Below are positions 10,147 to 22,102 of a DNA stretch of 64,000 nt, piece after piece (the first letter of the stretch is position 1; each line of letters starts with the position of its first letter). Origin of the DNA: Glycine soja (taxonomy: Eukaryota > Streptophyta > Magnoliopsida > Fabales > Fabaceae); NCBI RefSeq assembly GCF_004193775.1, contig NC_041009.1, forward strand, positions 46,927,534 to 46,991,533, read 5' to 3'. Both the position numbers and the translations under genes were made by a program. Below the pieces are notes generated by a model that ran no database searches, had not been told where the DNA came from, and was given only the letters and a program-made list of their open reading frames with translations.

Positions 10147-12945
10147 ATGGAACTTGCTTCTTTCTGCTCATTAAGGGCCATATTTCTTTTCTCATGTGCT
10201 CTGTGGATAATGCCAGAGTTAACACTAGCAAAGCATGCAAAAATCACCAGGCACTACAACTTTAATGTATGTGTATTGCATTTCAATAGCACATAATCAA
10301 CTTTTACTTTTTCTTTCATCTCCTTTTATTGTTTATTATCTTTTCATTTTTCTTTCTGCAGGTCCAATTACAAAATGTCACAAGACTATGTCAAACAAAG
10401 AGCATTGTGACAATTAATGGTCGATTTCCAGGGCCTAGAGTCATAGCAAGAGAAGGTGACAGGCTAGTGATTAAAGTGACCAACAATGTTCCCTACAACG
10501 TTACCATCCATTGGTATTATACAAACAAATCCTCATAATTCAGTTTATTGTAATTTTTGAATGGTAAAAAATGTTCAACATTGTATTATCTATCTCTTTA
10601 GGCACGGTGTTCGCCAATTACGGAGTGCTTGGGCAGATGGACCTGCCTATGTGACACAGTGTCCAATTCAAACAGGCCAAACTTTTGTGTACAACTTCAC
10701 AGTCACTGGCCAAAGAGGAACATTGTGGTGGCATGCCCACATCTCATGGCTAAGAACAACTCTTTATGGTCCTATTGTCATTCTTCCCAAAAAACATGTG
10801 CCTTACCCATTCCCCCAAACCTTTAAGGAAGTCCCTATCATATTTGGTAAGTTAATAACCTTCAGACTCAATCCTATACTCCTCTTCCCTGTACATAATA
10901 GTAAGTTAAGCTTTTTATTTTACAAATATTAACACTTGAGCATTGCCATTGACTCAAAATGATAATAGGTGAATGGTGGAAAGCAGACACAGAAACTGTT
11001 ATTAACCAAGCAATGCAAACAGGATTGGCACCTAATCTCTCAGATGCTTACACCATCAATGGTTTTCCAGGTTTTCTCTACAATGGCACCACAAAAGGTA
11101 AACAACAGCATGATAATAGGACGGGTGAAATTAAGATTGGCAGAACTTCGATGCAGTCTTTAGGCGTTTTTATTGTTATTCTCTGATTAGAATTGAAGTT
11201 CAACCTCAATAATTTACGTAATAAAGGTTTGCGTTAATAAAGGTCAACCTAAATTTCTCAGGTAAAACTCCAATTCTAATTGGAGAATATATAGTACTAA
11301 AAGCACATATAGAACTATATCTATGTTATGTTAAAAAAAAGATTACCTTCAATCCACTAAGTTAACGACTTTCTCATTCATGCAGATACCTTCAAACTCA
11401 AGGTCAAGGCTGGGAAAACTTATCTCCTGCGTCTGATAAACGCTGCACTCAACAACGAGCTCTTCTTCGGCATTGCAAACCACACACTCACTGTGGTTGA
11501 AGCTGATGCAGTATATGTAAAGCCCTTCAGAACAAACTATGTACTAATAACACCAGGACAAACTATTAATGTTCTTCTCAAGACCAAGTCTAAGGCTCCA
11601 AATGCAGCCTTTGTCATAGCTGCTAGGCCTTATGCTACAGGTCCTGCAGCTTTTGACAACACCACAGCCACTGGCTTGCTGGAGTACAAAAAATCTTCAG
11701 TTTCAAACACAAAAACTAAGAACAAGAAGCTTCGTCTTCTTAGACCTGTGCTTCCTAAATTCAATGACACCGTCTTCGCAATGAAATTCAACAAGAAGGT
11801 CCGAAGCTTGGCCAATGCAAGATTCCCGGCAAAAGTTCCAAAAACTGTAGACAAACACTTCTTCTTCACTGTTGGATTAGGCATTAGCTCCTGCCCCAAA
11901 AACCAAGCATGCCAAGGACCCAATAACACCAGGGTGACTGCAGCCGTTAATAATGTGTCCTTTGTTATGCCAAACATTGCCTTACTCCAAGCCCATTTTT
12001 TCAACAAATCCAAAGGTGTGTACACCACTGATTTCCCTGCTAATCCACCCTTCAGATTCAACTATACTGGGACTCCACCAAACAATATCATGATAAGCAG
12101 TGGAACTAAGGCAGTGGTGTTGCCATTTAATGCAAGTGTGGAGTTGATCCTGCAGGACACCAGCATTATTGGTGCTGAGAGCCATCCACTTCACCTTCAT
12201 GGCTTTAACTTCTTTGTTGTTGGTCAAGGCAATGGAAACTTTGACCCCAAGAAGGACCCATCTAAGTTTAATCTGGTTGACCCGGCTGAGAGGAACACCA
12301 TTGGTGTGCCATCAGGAGGATGGGTTGCCGTGCGCTTCTTTGCAGACAATCCAGGTAATATATGCACTAAGGTAAAGAGTTTTTATACTGTCATCCAATT
12401 ACAAGTACACCATGCATGATAGATAAGTTCCTTGACTCTTAAAATAACTACCTTATAAGTAACATCAGCAATGATTTCTAATTGGTTGACTTTGTAAAAA
12501 CTTTTACACTCACAATGCATTGCTATTAATTAAACTAAATCTTAATACTCCTATTGGATGATCATGTTCTTAATCTTCACACCACATCACTTTGAATCAT
12601 GTTAATTATGTGGATGATGCTTATCTCCAAGAGACCATATATGTATCATCCACCAAACACTAATCACGGTTACTAAAAGTAAAAATTAAAAAGCAGTAAT
12701 ATCTTTAAATTTATGAATCAATCAAACCCACTTGCACATTTTGGTGTGTTTAGTGTGAGTGTGTTTTAAGTTGCAAGTGTTTGTAACTTTAATTTGCTGA
12801 TCATACATGAGCAGGTGTTTGGTTCATGCACTGCCATCTTGAAGTGCATACGAGTTGGGGATTGAAAATGGCATGGATCGTCCAAGATGGAAAGCTGCAC
12901 CATCAGAAGCTTCCACCTCCACCCTCTGACCTTCCCAAATGTTAA
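10147..12945 (+). CDS. Laccase (multicopper oxidase), LAC17-like, apoplastic
   Basis: Six exons join in frame: 10147-10266, 10362-10513, 10602-10846, 10969-11097, 11386-12354 and 12815-12945, giving 581 residues, the normal length. A signal peptide covers about residues 1-28. The copper ligands are all present: HWHG (His90, His92), WWHAH (His135, His137), HPLHLHG (His482, His485, His487) and HCHLEVH (His544, Cys545, His546, His550). Many NxT/S glycosylation sites fit a secreted enzyme. Plant laccases oxidise monolignols with reduction of O2 to water and help polymerise lignin in the cell wall; wording throughout is closest to Arabidopsis LAC17-type proteins. A miR397-like site lies in exon 5. 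All splice junctions are GT-AG. It appears intact. Confidence 0.95.
11435..11455 (+). promoter_or_regulatory. Probable miR397 target site in laccase exon 5
   Basis: The 21 bases encoding LINAALNN contain an unbroken 14-base match to the complement of the conserved miR397 core (ACGCTGCACTCAA). Four mismatches remain: two at the miRNA 3' end and two opposite miRNA positions 2 and 3. miR397 control of lignin laccases is established; the two 5'-end mismatches make cleavage here less certain. Confidence 0.55.
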
Positions 12946-13700
12946 AAATTTACCACAATATAACTTTTTTTATTTTTTCTACATTTTTTTCTTCTGAGGT
13001 ATCCAAGAGTTATAGATACATTTATTTTAGTGATTGTTCCATCTCTTACAAGCTCACTCGCAACTGGCAAGGGTAGTGAGAGTTTTCTGTAGGTTGTAAG
13101 CAAGAAATATTGAACTATCTATCTATTTTGAAATAATAGGCCAAATGATGAGTGTTAAAATATTCAGAACGGGCAAATGATCCTTTTGTGTGTTAAAATT
13201 TACAGTGCTTTCTTGAGTACTTTCAATCCTAAAAGGTAAATTGTGTAAATTCATAATGCTAGCAACACACTCTTCATCCCTTAAAATCGTATAAAAACCG
13301 GCTTGGATCGATCTCACCAGTTCAATTGCCATTATCGTAACGGTGGGGAACAGGATTTTGAGATACCCTCTAGATTTTTCAATAAATATTCAGAAAATGA
13401 AAGAAAAATAATACTTGGGGTGATACATGTTGGGTTACAGGCTATTTTTCTGCCCAATCATTTTTCACCCTAAAATAGGTTTTTAATAATAATTTAAAAA
13501 GTAGAAGGATAAAAATAAAGCAAAATAAATATACAAAAAAAGAGACAAACTCATCTGAAACTTTTTTTGGGTAAAAACAAAACAAATACAAAGCAATTTA
13601 AGAATCTGCTTTCATAGAGCAAAGATGGTTTTTATTCGAGAAGAGCACTAACTGTAACCCAACAACATTTTTTTATTTAAACTACCCAAGTAAATTGGGG
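12946..13700. other. Laccase 3' flank and intergenic
   Basis: No gene. The part from about 13460 to 13700 resembles the 3' flank of the S-protein homologue at 2438-2610 (shared CACCCTAAAATAGGT and ACCCAAGTAAA words), which shows that the duplication carrying the decayed paralogue extends past its coding end. Confidence 0.5.
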
Positions 13701-13711
13701 ATGTTCACTTT

Positions 13712-13892
13712 AAGGGTGTAAATTAGGGCATTTCATGACATCTGGTTGTTGAGAATTTTGATTAACGGCAAGAAGGTTTTCGTTGATGACCTCCCAACCA
13801 ATAAAAAAATCACGTTCACTCAAAAGTAAAAAATCCCACACTTCTCCCTCTCCAAAACGGACCTTAGGCTTCCATCTTACAAAATGTTTCAA
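13712..13892 (-). pseudogene. Decayed S-protein homologue
   Basis: The minus strand gives WEVINENLLAVNQNSQQPDV near the end, clearly matching the WEVNNENLLGTNQ tail of the gene at 2.6 kb. Before it only RDFF remains of the RDF-RRRCTTDCN block, so the paired cysteines are deleted, and no N-terminal half or signal peptide is found upstream. The 3' flank is still alignable to that of the intact gene. Confidence 0.75.
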
Positions 13893-13899
13893 ATTAAAT

Positions 13900-14490
13900 C
13901 AAACTTGACTTCTAAGTCCTTAAATCATTTATCTCAAATCCATCCAAAACCTCTAAGCTCTAACGATTCGAGTAGAAAATACCAACTTCAAGTTTTATGT
14001 AATCGGAGAAAGTGATGGAAAAAATTGACTATAACAACTAAAAACTGAGACCAAATTTAAGCAAAACAGTATTGAAGAAAAAAACAATAATAGGAGTAAA
14101 ATTTAGATAAATAAGCCAAAGTAATTATTTCTCCGAAAAATGTTGCACCCAAACATGCACTAAAAGTCTCCAATCACCGATCATTTTTCATCAACAAGAA
14201 TTGTCTCATTCATTCTACTTTCAATAAGATCAGTCACAACACATACAAATCTTTCATGATTTTAGATGCACAAACAGACCATTATGGACAAATATAGATT
14301 TGTTCATGACACAAATCTTTCACTATACAGTTAAAAGCACACCACTCGGAATCATGTCATTCGTAACACTTTATTCAAATGTATGCTGATATAGATGCAT
14401 ACCGTATATCCTATTATAAAAAGCAACACCACTCGACTATATAGTAGTTAGGTGACACATTTTCCCTCAGAAACTTGGAACTGAGGAACG
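13900..14490. other. Intergenic and SERINC 3' flank
   Basis: AT-rich, nothing recognised; the last 100 bases or so are probably the 3' untranslated part of the neighbouring minus-strand gene. Confidence 0.4.
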
Positions 14491-14496
14491 TGATGC

Positions 14497-17400
14497 TCAG
14501 AACTCCCTTTCTGGAAACATGATAGGAGCTACGAGAGACCACAAGTACAGCAGAGCAGTTGCCCAGGAAGTGATGATTCGAACCCACACAGAAGGCCACC
14601 CCACGTCAACCAACTTCCCGCTCTCTCCAACAGATGTAGACCAACCAGTCAGAAGCATTGCAGAATACATGCTAGCAAGAGAGAAAATCAAGTGGAAGAA
14701 GGCATATGAATATGTAACTGGCTTTGCTTTCTCCTTCTCTTCATCCTCCTTTGCATCCAATGGAAGCAGAGGCTTACCTGCAGAATCACAAGAAATGACA
14801 GATTGTCAGTATTAGCTTGTGGCAAATTTTTGTAATTAATGCTAATCAAATAACAAGACAGTTTATTATTTTCCTTCATGGCACCAAATTCCAAAATCAA
14901 ATTCAGCTTCAAGGCCAATAAAACCATTCTTAGATTTCAAACTCAGATATTTGGTGCCCAACTTTTAGTTGTGCATACTTGACACAACAATGAAATAGAA
15001 ATATTGGATTTTAAGAATATTTACCAGCACGAGGGGAGCTTGGTGGGGAAAGCACTGCAGCAGAAGATCCAGCACGCACAGCAGAATAAACGACAGATAG
15101 AACAGTTGTAGCTAGACCCAAAGTAAGGGTGCCAGTGGAAACAGCTTTTGAGTGTTTGTGAAGACCATTGCACTCATAATCTCTTGGTTCACTAGCCAGT
15201 GCACTATAGCAGAGATAAGTGCAGTATAATGATATTACTGAAGCAGGCAAAACACTTCCATTTACCTGTATATGAAAATAATTCAAAAACCTCAAATTCA
15301 ACTAAAGTAATGAATGATCTACAGTACACAAAGGATAAAACCTGTTCCCAACTAAACAAAATAAAATTTCAGCAATTTATCCTTCAGAACAAACTTAGAA
15401 AATGTCAGTCACATCCCAGGCTGACAGGAATAAATATACCTTTTAATGCCAGCTCTACTAACTTACATTCCATCAGAAAAATTGAACCATGATAACGGAG
15501 ATAGAAGAAAAGAAATTAGATTTAATAAATAACAGATTATATATGAACTCCTACATAGTAACATTTTAACAAAGTATTTAAGTAAAAACAAATGAAAAAT
15601 GCATCAACAGCAATTTTCAAGCATTGTACAATATCATAGAAGAGACAAATTTGGAAAATTTACATTTTGCAAATTAAAAACCAGGAAAACAAATTAATAG
15701 TGGTTAGCTACAATGAAAATCAAATAACAAACTTACTGCAGGATGCAATGCCACTATGGCAAAAACAAATGCAAGAATCATGGTCATAGTAATGAAAAAG
15801 ACATTGAGTCCACAGTCTTGTCCAGATGGCGTGAAGAAGTGAAAGAGAACTCCTGAGAATGCAAATGTTGCCACATAACAAACAAGGGAAACAACAAATA
15901 GAGCAATGTACCTGTATAAATAAACCGGTAAATACTGAAATTCTCATTCAAAAATATAATGTCAACTTATCAAGTAAAGGAAATAACGTTACAGTAGAAA
16001 AAAAAAAAAGAAAAAGAAAAGCAAAGCCTAAAACTAACCAGAATTGTTCATCATATCCAACCCATTTGTCATTCCATCCATGAACAAAATCCAACAAGAG
16101 CATGACTTGAACAAGAAGAAACATGCCCGAGCCAAACTTTGATATTGTTTCTGCAAATTGACATACCTCATCAAAATCATAAACAATGAAACAATTTACA
16201 TATCAAATGCATATGAAGGGCCTACAGACAGACACATCACACATACATATACATATCCTCTTCACACTCAAACTGTTTAAGCAAAGTAATTTTTTGTATC
16301 TTGTAAGTTTACTGCTTTTAATTTTATAAATACTGAATAGCAAACCGATGTCAGTAAAATTTCAAACAAATTTTGAATCACTACAGTAGGCATTTAAAGA
16401 AAACAATATAATGATAAAATAATATTTAAAACAATAGTTAGATCAAGAGAAGTAATCCCAAATTCAAAGTAATAATAGCTCAACAAATAAGGTAATGGTA
16501 TATTATTTAAAGAATCTAAGGTTTATCACAGTAATCTTTTTATTCCAGCAGGACTTCCATAATCCAATAATATTGTGCCCTCTAAATTTCCCAAAAGCTT
16601 TTATTTCCCTTTCACATAATACCATTTTTCATAATTTACTATGTAAAGATTTTCTTTTTTTGTATCCAAACGAATATCTTAAAATTACTTTTCAGCAAAC
16701 TTACCCAACAAAAACTGATCCAAATTATGATCAATTATTGAAGTATTCTAATTTTCACAACTGTCCCAAACACACCCTATGTCTAAAGGCACAAAGAAGT
16801 CATCTTATTAAAAGCAAGAGGCATCAAGCATGAAACATGAAGAAATATCCTTTTTTCATTCACAAATTGTACATCTTGAGAACATACTACTACTATTAAT
16901 TGTAATTATATGGGCAAAATACAAGACTCAAGCAAAGTAGCAGAACAGACAGCTCAACATGTGTGCTAATCAACTACTAGGAATCAACGGAAATCAATTA
17001 GAAGAAATTCTTACCATAGAAGCTGATGATCTCATTTGGAACGAAAAACATAAAGATTACCAGAAGGCACCAGCAGATAATTTTCATCATCCAACCTCCA
17101 TGGTGCATACTATCCCGGGGATCCCTCTGGGTTTTCACACCAACCATCAGAACAGCTAGAATAGTGAAAAACAGAAAATTCCCCAAGCTAACCCGCAGAA
17201 CTGCATCCGTTTCAAACCATTCTCGGCTAGGTGTGTGTTTGAAGTGATTGATCCCTGCAGCATTAACAGAAGCACATTAGCTCCATCCAAAAGCACACAA
17301 CAACGATATTATCCTCTTCTAAACACTTTCATTAACTTCATCATGGCTATCAATCCACTCTCGTTACCAAAACTCCAAATTAACTCGCAACAAAATTTCA

Positions 17401-18197
17401 TCTCAGTGAAAAAAAAGCATGTGAATTCCATAGTATATTAGGAATAATGTAAAATGGTGATTATTTGATTGAGTGTAATTGGATTGGATCGAGGGTGAAA
17501 AAAAATAACTTGGAAAAACGCAAATTTTGGATGGGGTTCTAGCTCTAAAACAAAAAGGAGTTTTTCAACCTAGTCAGTGCCTAAATGCCCGCGAAGTCAA
17601 TACTTAAGCGATTACCACATCCATCAATCTACCCTCATGCATTAACAATATCGTAACATTACCAAAACTACTAAACTAACTTGCAACCAAACTTCAGCTC
17701 AAGAAAGCAAAACTATAGGAATTATGTAACAAAATATTTTGAGAAGAAAAAAAATTAAAGACAATAACTAGCTTATGTGCTAAAATAAACCGTTAAAAAT
17801 AACAAGCCCTCCTATTCTAGAATAATAATTGTTTGAAGCCAAAAAAATTAATTAAAAAGAGAGAAAATAGAAAGGGACGATGCATATAAAGAATTAAATA
17901 CTTCGTAGACGAAATTGACGAGATTGAGATAGAAGATGAAATTGAAATTGAAAAAGGAAATTAGGGATGATGATGATGATGTTGTTGTTGTTGTTGTTGT
18001 TGTTGTTGCTTACAGGGAAGGGATTCCATGAGGGGAGCGGCGACCTCACGGAGGATCCAGGCGACGACGAGAGAGAAGGCGAAGAGGCCGCAGTAGGCGA
18101 TCCTGGCGGAACGGCGGCTGATTCCCGATACGACGGTCCTGCAGGCGTCGCATGCGCAGGCCGCGCAGCATGACGCCAGGCAAGAAGCTGCCCACAT
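14497..18197 (-). CDS. Serine incorporator/TMS membrane protein (SERINC, TDE1 family)
   Basis: Six coding exons on the minus strand: 18197-18014, 17254-17015, 16150-16039, 15911-15737, 15265-15025 and 14777-14497. They total 1,233 bases and encode 410 residues. The N-terminus is the Cys-rich SERINC start (MWAASCLASCCAACACDAC). It is followed by about ten hydrophobic segments, the GVKTQRDPRDSMHHGGW loop, and a C-terminal FHLIFSLASMYSAMLLTGW segment ending in PEREF. Family members are polytopic membrane proteins; the name comes from a proposed role in putting serine into membrane lipids in animals, and the plant function is not established. All introns are GT-AG. A telobox-like AAACCCTAA lies in the leader (18232-18240). 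Intron 1 begins beside a GTT repeat. Confidence 0.95.
17966..18010. repeat. (GTT)n/(GAT)n trinucleotide repeat at the SERINC intron 1 donor
   Basis: On the gene's strand the exon 1 donor GTAAGC is followed at once by about ten CAA units and then several CATs. If intron 1 were retained, translation would run on into polyglutamine and polyhistidine before a stop. Confidence 0.9.
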
Positions 18198-18231
18198 CGA
18201 TCCTTCTTCTTCTGAGGAGGAGGATATCGAA

Positions 18232-18240
18232 TTAGGGTTT
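18232..18240 (-). promoter_or_regulatory. Telobox-like AAACCCTAA in SERINC leader
   Basis: AAACCCTAA on the minus strand, 35 bases before the ATG. Teloboxes are common near plant housekeeping-gene starts. Confidence 0.4.
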
Positions 18241-18399
18241 CAAGAACGAGCCTTGGATTTTGATGAGAAGAGTTTGAATTGAATTTGGTTAGGGCGCAGA
18301 CGAAGACGACGAGTGAGAATATTTGGTGTCGTGTCGTGACTTGGTGAGGAATGAGGATTACCCGTCACTTAACCTTTTTGGGGCATGAAAAAATATGCA

Positions 18400-19000
18400 A
18401 GTAGGAAAGAAAAATAGAAAATACCCCATTTTCTAATTGTTAAACAAACATTTGAATAAATCATCAATAACGTTTTATAAGAAAAAATCATCAGTAATTA
18501 AAAATAATTTTTTTTATCACAAGTTATGTGCTACTACTAAATATTATTTAATATGATTTTTTATTAAATTATTGATGGTTATTTATATGATTTTTAAAAA
18601 AATATATAAAAACACGAATATTATTTATGTTAAAAATTATTGAATATGCTTTTTAATTTAAAAAAAAATATAATTTATATAGTTAAAATGACTTATTTAT
18701 TAAAAAAAGTTATTTATATAAACATGAATATTATCCCATACATTGTTAAAAGACTAAATTTATGTTTATTTCTCATTTATTTAAAAATATTAAATCAAAA
18801 TTATTCGCCGTAAGATCAATATTTAATTCTGATTCAGGTGGGCCGAATATCCAATTTCTAAAAAAAATCTACTAATTTATCATATTTTTTTAGAAATTAA
18901 ATTTATATTTTTCATTTTTGTCTGTCCTTAAATTATTTTGCCTCTTTATCACCTTATTGGCTCATTCTACCCCTGCTTCAAACGCATTTCTTACTTCATA
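18400..19000. other. AT-rich divergent promoter region between two genes
   Basis: Separates the SERINC gene (-) from the gene whose leader starts around 18.96-19.03 kb (+). Very AT-rich; contains no open frame or clear element. Confidence 0.45.
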
Positions 19001-19541
19001 GTACCTCTAAGACGCTTCTGCGAAGAAAGAAAAATCATTGTTTTGAGCTAGACCCACTTCCAAGCTTCGACTTTTACTCGAAGGTATCTCCTTTTCTTGT
19101 TTAATTTTTCGTTTTCCGCTACTTTTGCCATCTTCTGGATTGGAACTATCACTTGTTGTGTATTCTCTTGTAGAATTATGTACTTTGGTTGGTAGTTTTC
19201 AAACTCGGATGCTAAGTAAAAAACAAAATTATTATTGGCAAATGTTAGCAATTAGTATGTTTTGTTGGTGGGAGATTCGAACCATGACCTCCTTATCACT
19301 CTAATCCCTATATCCCTCCCCCAATCACCCACCCAACCTACAACAAACTCCTATGGTTAAGAATGAGGGAAAGGAGGAAAAGGTCGAGTGTTCGCTCCCT
19401 CCTGCTAATAAAAACTAACAAACTAACAAATAATATTTTTTTATTAAAAAAAAGTATTTCTTTGAATGGTGTAAAGATTAAATAGCATCCCACTGGTTTT
19501 AAATTGCAGTCATGGTCGTGGTTTCATCGCAATCTTTGATA

Positions 19542-19619
19542 AAAAACTTCGTACCCCATTGCCCAGAGGCTCTTCGCTATGCGAAGGTATGGGGGAGGGA
19601 TATTGTACGCAGCCTTACC
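19542..19619 (-). mobile_element. Short SINE fragment with 14-bp target duplication
   Basis: A 78-base segment containing CCCAGAGGCTCTTCGCTATG and GTACGCAGCCTTACC, words I associate with the Au-type plant SINE, is flanked on both sides by CGCAATCTTTGATA (19528-19541 and 19620-19633). The A-run at its left edge would be the T-tail in minus orientation. It is far shorter than a full SINE, so it is 5'-truncated. It lies in the leader intron of the neighbouring plus-strand gene. Confidence 0.75.
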
Positions 19620-20071
19620 CGCAATCTTTGATATTGCGGGAAATTGCAAAGGCCACAATTGCAGTCATTAAGACCTCAAAAATCTTGACATTGTGATTGT
19701 TCTGGACCCTTTTTTAAAACCTTGGCACAGGGTGTTTGATGAAATTAACAGAAATCAGGTCATGTGTGGCAAAGATACCATTGCTACATCAATATTTGTT
19801 TAAATTCTTTATTAGGCTGAATCTGACATGTGGTAGAGCAGATTTTTGTGGATTATAGGGTATCTAGGTTAAGTGTGTTGGTTTCTTAACTCTGGTATAG
19901 ATTAACTATTTTGTATCTTATTATGCTTTGCTTGCAGCATTATTGTTAAAACTCCAATCATATTGTTTAAACTTTGAAGACTTATTGGGGTTGAAGATTG
20001 CCTATGAATTTGGGCCAATAATTGTTTCAAAGAATTAATGAGTGCCAAAGTTTAACTGTAGGGTGAAATGT

Positions 20072-20087
20072 CCCCCCCCCCCCCCCC
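20072..20087. repeat. Run of 16 C
   Basis: Homopolymer in the leader intron; prone to length error in sequencing. Confidence 0.95.
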
Positions 20088-20169
20088 TTCTGATATTTGG
20101 GATCTTAAACAAATCTCTAACTGTCTCAATTCTTTGTTGTTATTGACCTTGTTTTCCAGCTATTGGTAG

Positions 20170-22102
20170 ATGGAATCCACAAGCTCCAAAGTCAATGTTC
20201 CAAACTCTAGACAATTATCTAAGCAGCTTTTGTTTGACCGCCGCTATGGATGGGTGTAATCTCTCTCTCTTTCACCCCTTCCTCTGCTTAGTATTGATCT
20301 TGTCCCATACTATATTTTTCAAATAGTAAATCTTTGATCACTGTTGGTTTGTGTCTGGCAGAATTGATGAGTGGAAAGACCCAGCAGAGGAAGCACTTGA
20401 TGGAGGCCGAGGAATGTAAGATGTTTTCCTTTTCTTTTAAATCTTTTTATTTGGCTCCTGAATGGGCAAAACGTCCACTATATACTTTTTTAAGCATTGT
20501 GCTTGCGATCTACTGCTTAAGTTTTCTTATTTAAGGAGTGCAAAGAGTATGTCAAGTTCTACATCTCTTGCATTTCTGCAGCATAAGCTAAGCAACAAAA
20601 CCACTATTTCATACTTGATTACTTGCTGATTATTTTTCATTCTTTTTCTGTCAAAAGGTTTTGCATATTGCCACTTGCCAAAGCTTTGGTGCATAAGGCC
20701 TCACAATCGGTATGATGATGATTTTATCATTGATAGAAGTATTACTTTGATTTGGGCCCAGTATTTACTTCCTTTGATAAATTTATTTTCTTGATTTTAT
20801 CTTTACTATCAGTTTATTGCTTACTTTCAGCTGACCCATTTTAATTTATTCTTCTATGCTTTGCTACAATATTTTCATCTATGCTTCTTCATAGTAACTT
20901 TTATTAGGTACTGTGCTTGATATTCTTAATTGGTGTTGGATTTTTTTTTCCCGAAGGCACAACAAGCATGACTTTGAAAATGAAAATAAATAATGTACAT
21001 GTACAATCGAGATTGAATGACCATTGCCATCAAATAGAAAGTTAAATTCAGTGCATATTATACTACTAGCTATATATATATATATGAATTACTTTGAGTT
21101 TATTTGTACAAGTATCATAAGACTACCTGAGTGACCATTGGTGGGTGGAAATACAGCTCCTTTTGATGTGACATCTACAAGCTTTCAATTGATGTGTAAT
21201 TTACAGCAATTGAGCTTGATTAATTAATCAAGCATACATACTTTGAATACCTCAACTTTGTGATCACCAATCACCATATTGTTTATGTAAAAGAGGAGGG
21301 CCTAACCATAGAAACTATTGAAAGATGTGAAGTAGACTGTTTTAAAGTCATTGCTATTCTGTAGTTTATGATATGATTAGTTAAATAGCTTTTAGAAGTA
21401 GAGAGTATAAAACTTCATGTAAGTATTGTAAGTTTGAAATTGTTTGGTGTATATGGTCTACTGAAATGCTAGGATCTGTAAAATCCAATTTTTTTACTAG
21501 TGTTGAACTTTGATTAATGAGGTAAATCAGTAGTGACAACTTATTAAATAGATTGTCTGTATTTCTCAGGAGTCAGAACCATTAATTTTATGGCATGTGT
21601 AATCTATGTAACCGACCTTACCTAGTGGGATAAGGTTGTTTTTATATGTTATTTTTATGTATCTAAAAGTGTAGGAAAAGTTCTCCTAAACATATGCAGA
21701 GAGGAAAGGCAATATGATCAGAGCACAATTGGTGAAAATGACTTGTGTATCTAAATTTACTCGTTGGAATATGTATAGTCTCAATCACCTAATCATTATG
21801 TGAATGAAAGTATTTACCCCTGCAGCTGAGTGATCTAGTAGGAAGAGCTATTCCATCATTAAGCTTATGCCTTCCATATTCTCTTTTTGTAGATAAATTG
21901 TGCAGTAATCTCAGTCAAAAAAGCTTCAGAGAAGCCCGAGTTGTTTTCCCATCAGATGCTGCAGAGTGCTTTAGATGACGGTGTTAAGAGTTTTATGACA
22001 TCTTTAAAAAACGTTGGGAGTAAAGGTTTCATCCTCAACAAGAATTCTCAATCACAAGCTTTCAATAACCCTTCCCACTCACTTACAGGAAGCAATGAAT
22101 GA
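20170..22102 (+). CDS. Small conserved-looking plant protein of unknown function (133 aa)
   Basis: Four coding exons, 20170-20255, 20362-20415, 20658-20709 and 21893-22102, join in frame to 133 residues. The first donor must be the second of two overlapping GTs (GGGT|GTAATC), because only that keeps the frame. A noncoding leader exon probably ends at 19083 (AAG|GTATCT), with the acceptor CCAG just before 20160. The protein begins MESTSSKVNVPNSRQLSKQL, continues with RRYGWVIDEWKDPAEEALDG, then FCILPLAKALVHKASQSINC, and ends in a Ser/Asn-rich tail. No signal peptide, membrane span or known motif is seen. I do not recognise a family. Clean splice sites and a codon-consistent frame across four exons argue that it is real. 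Confidence 0.75.

Noticed and set aside
11630..12061. 143-codon antisense open frame within laccase exon 5
   Set aside because: It is the reverse of a conserved coding exon; no splice context or homology of its own.
17967..18173. Leu-rich plus-strand frame over the SERINC first exon
   Set aside because: The Leu run is the translated GTT-type repeat and the remainder is antisense to the SERINC exon.
19260..19330. GATTCGAACC (reverse complement of a tRNA B-box) suggesting a tRNA
   Set aside because: No acceptor, D or anticodon arm can be folded around it; the wording is common in dispersed plant repeats.
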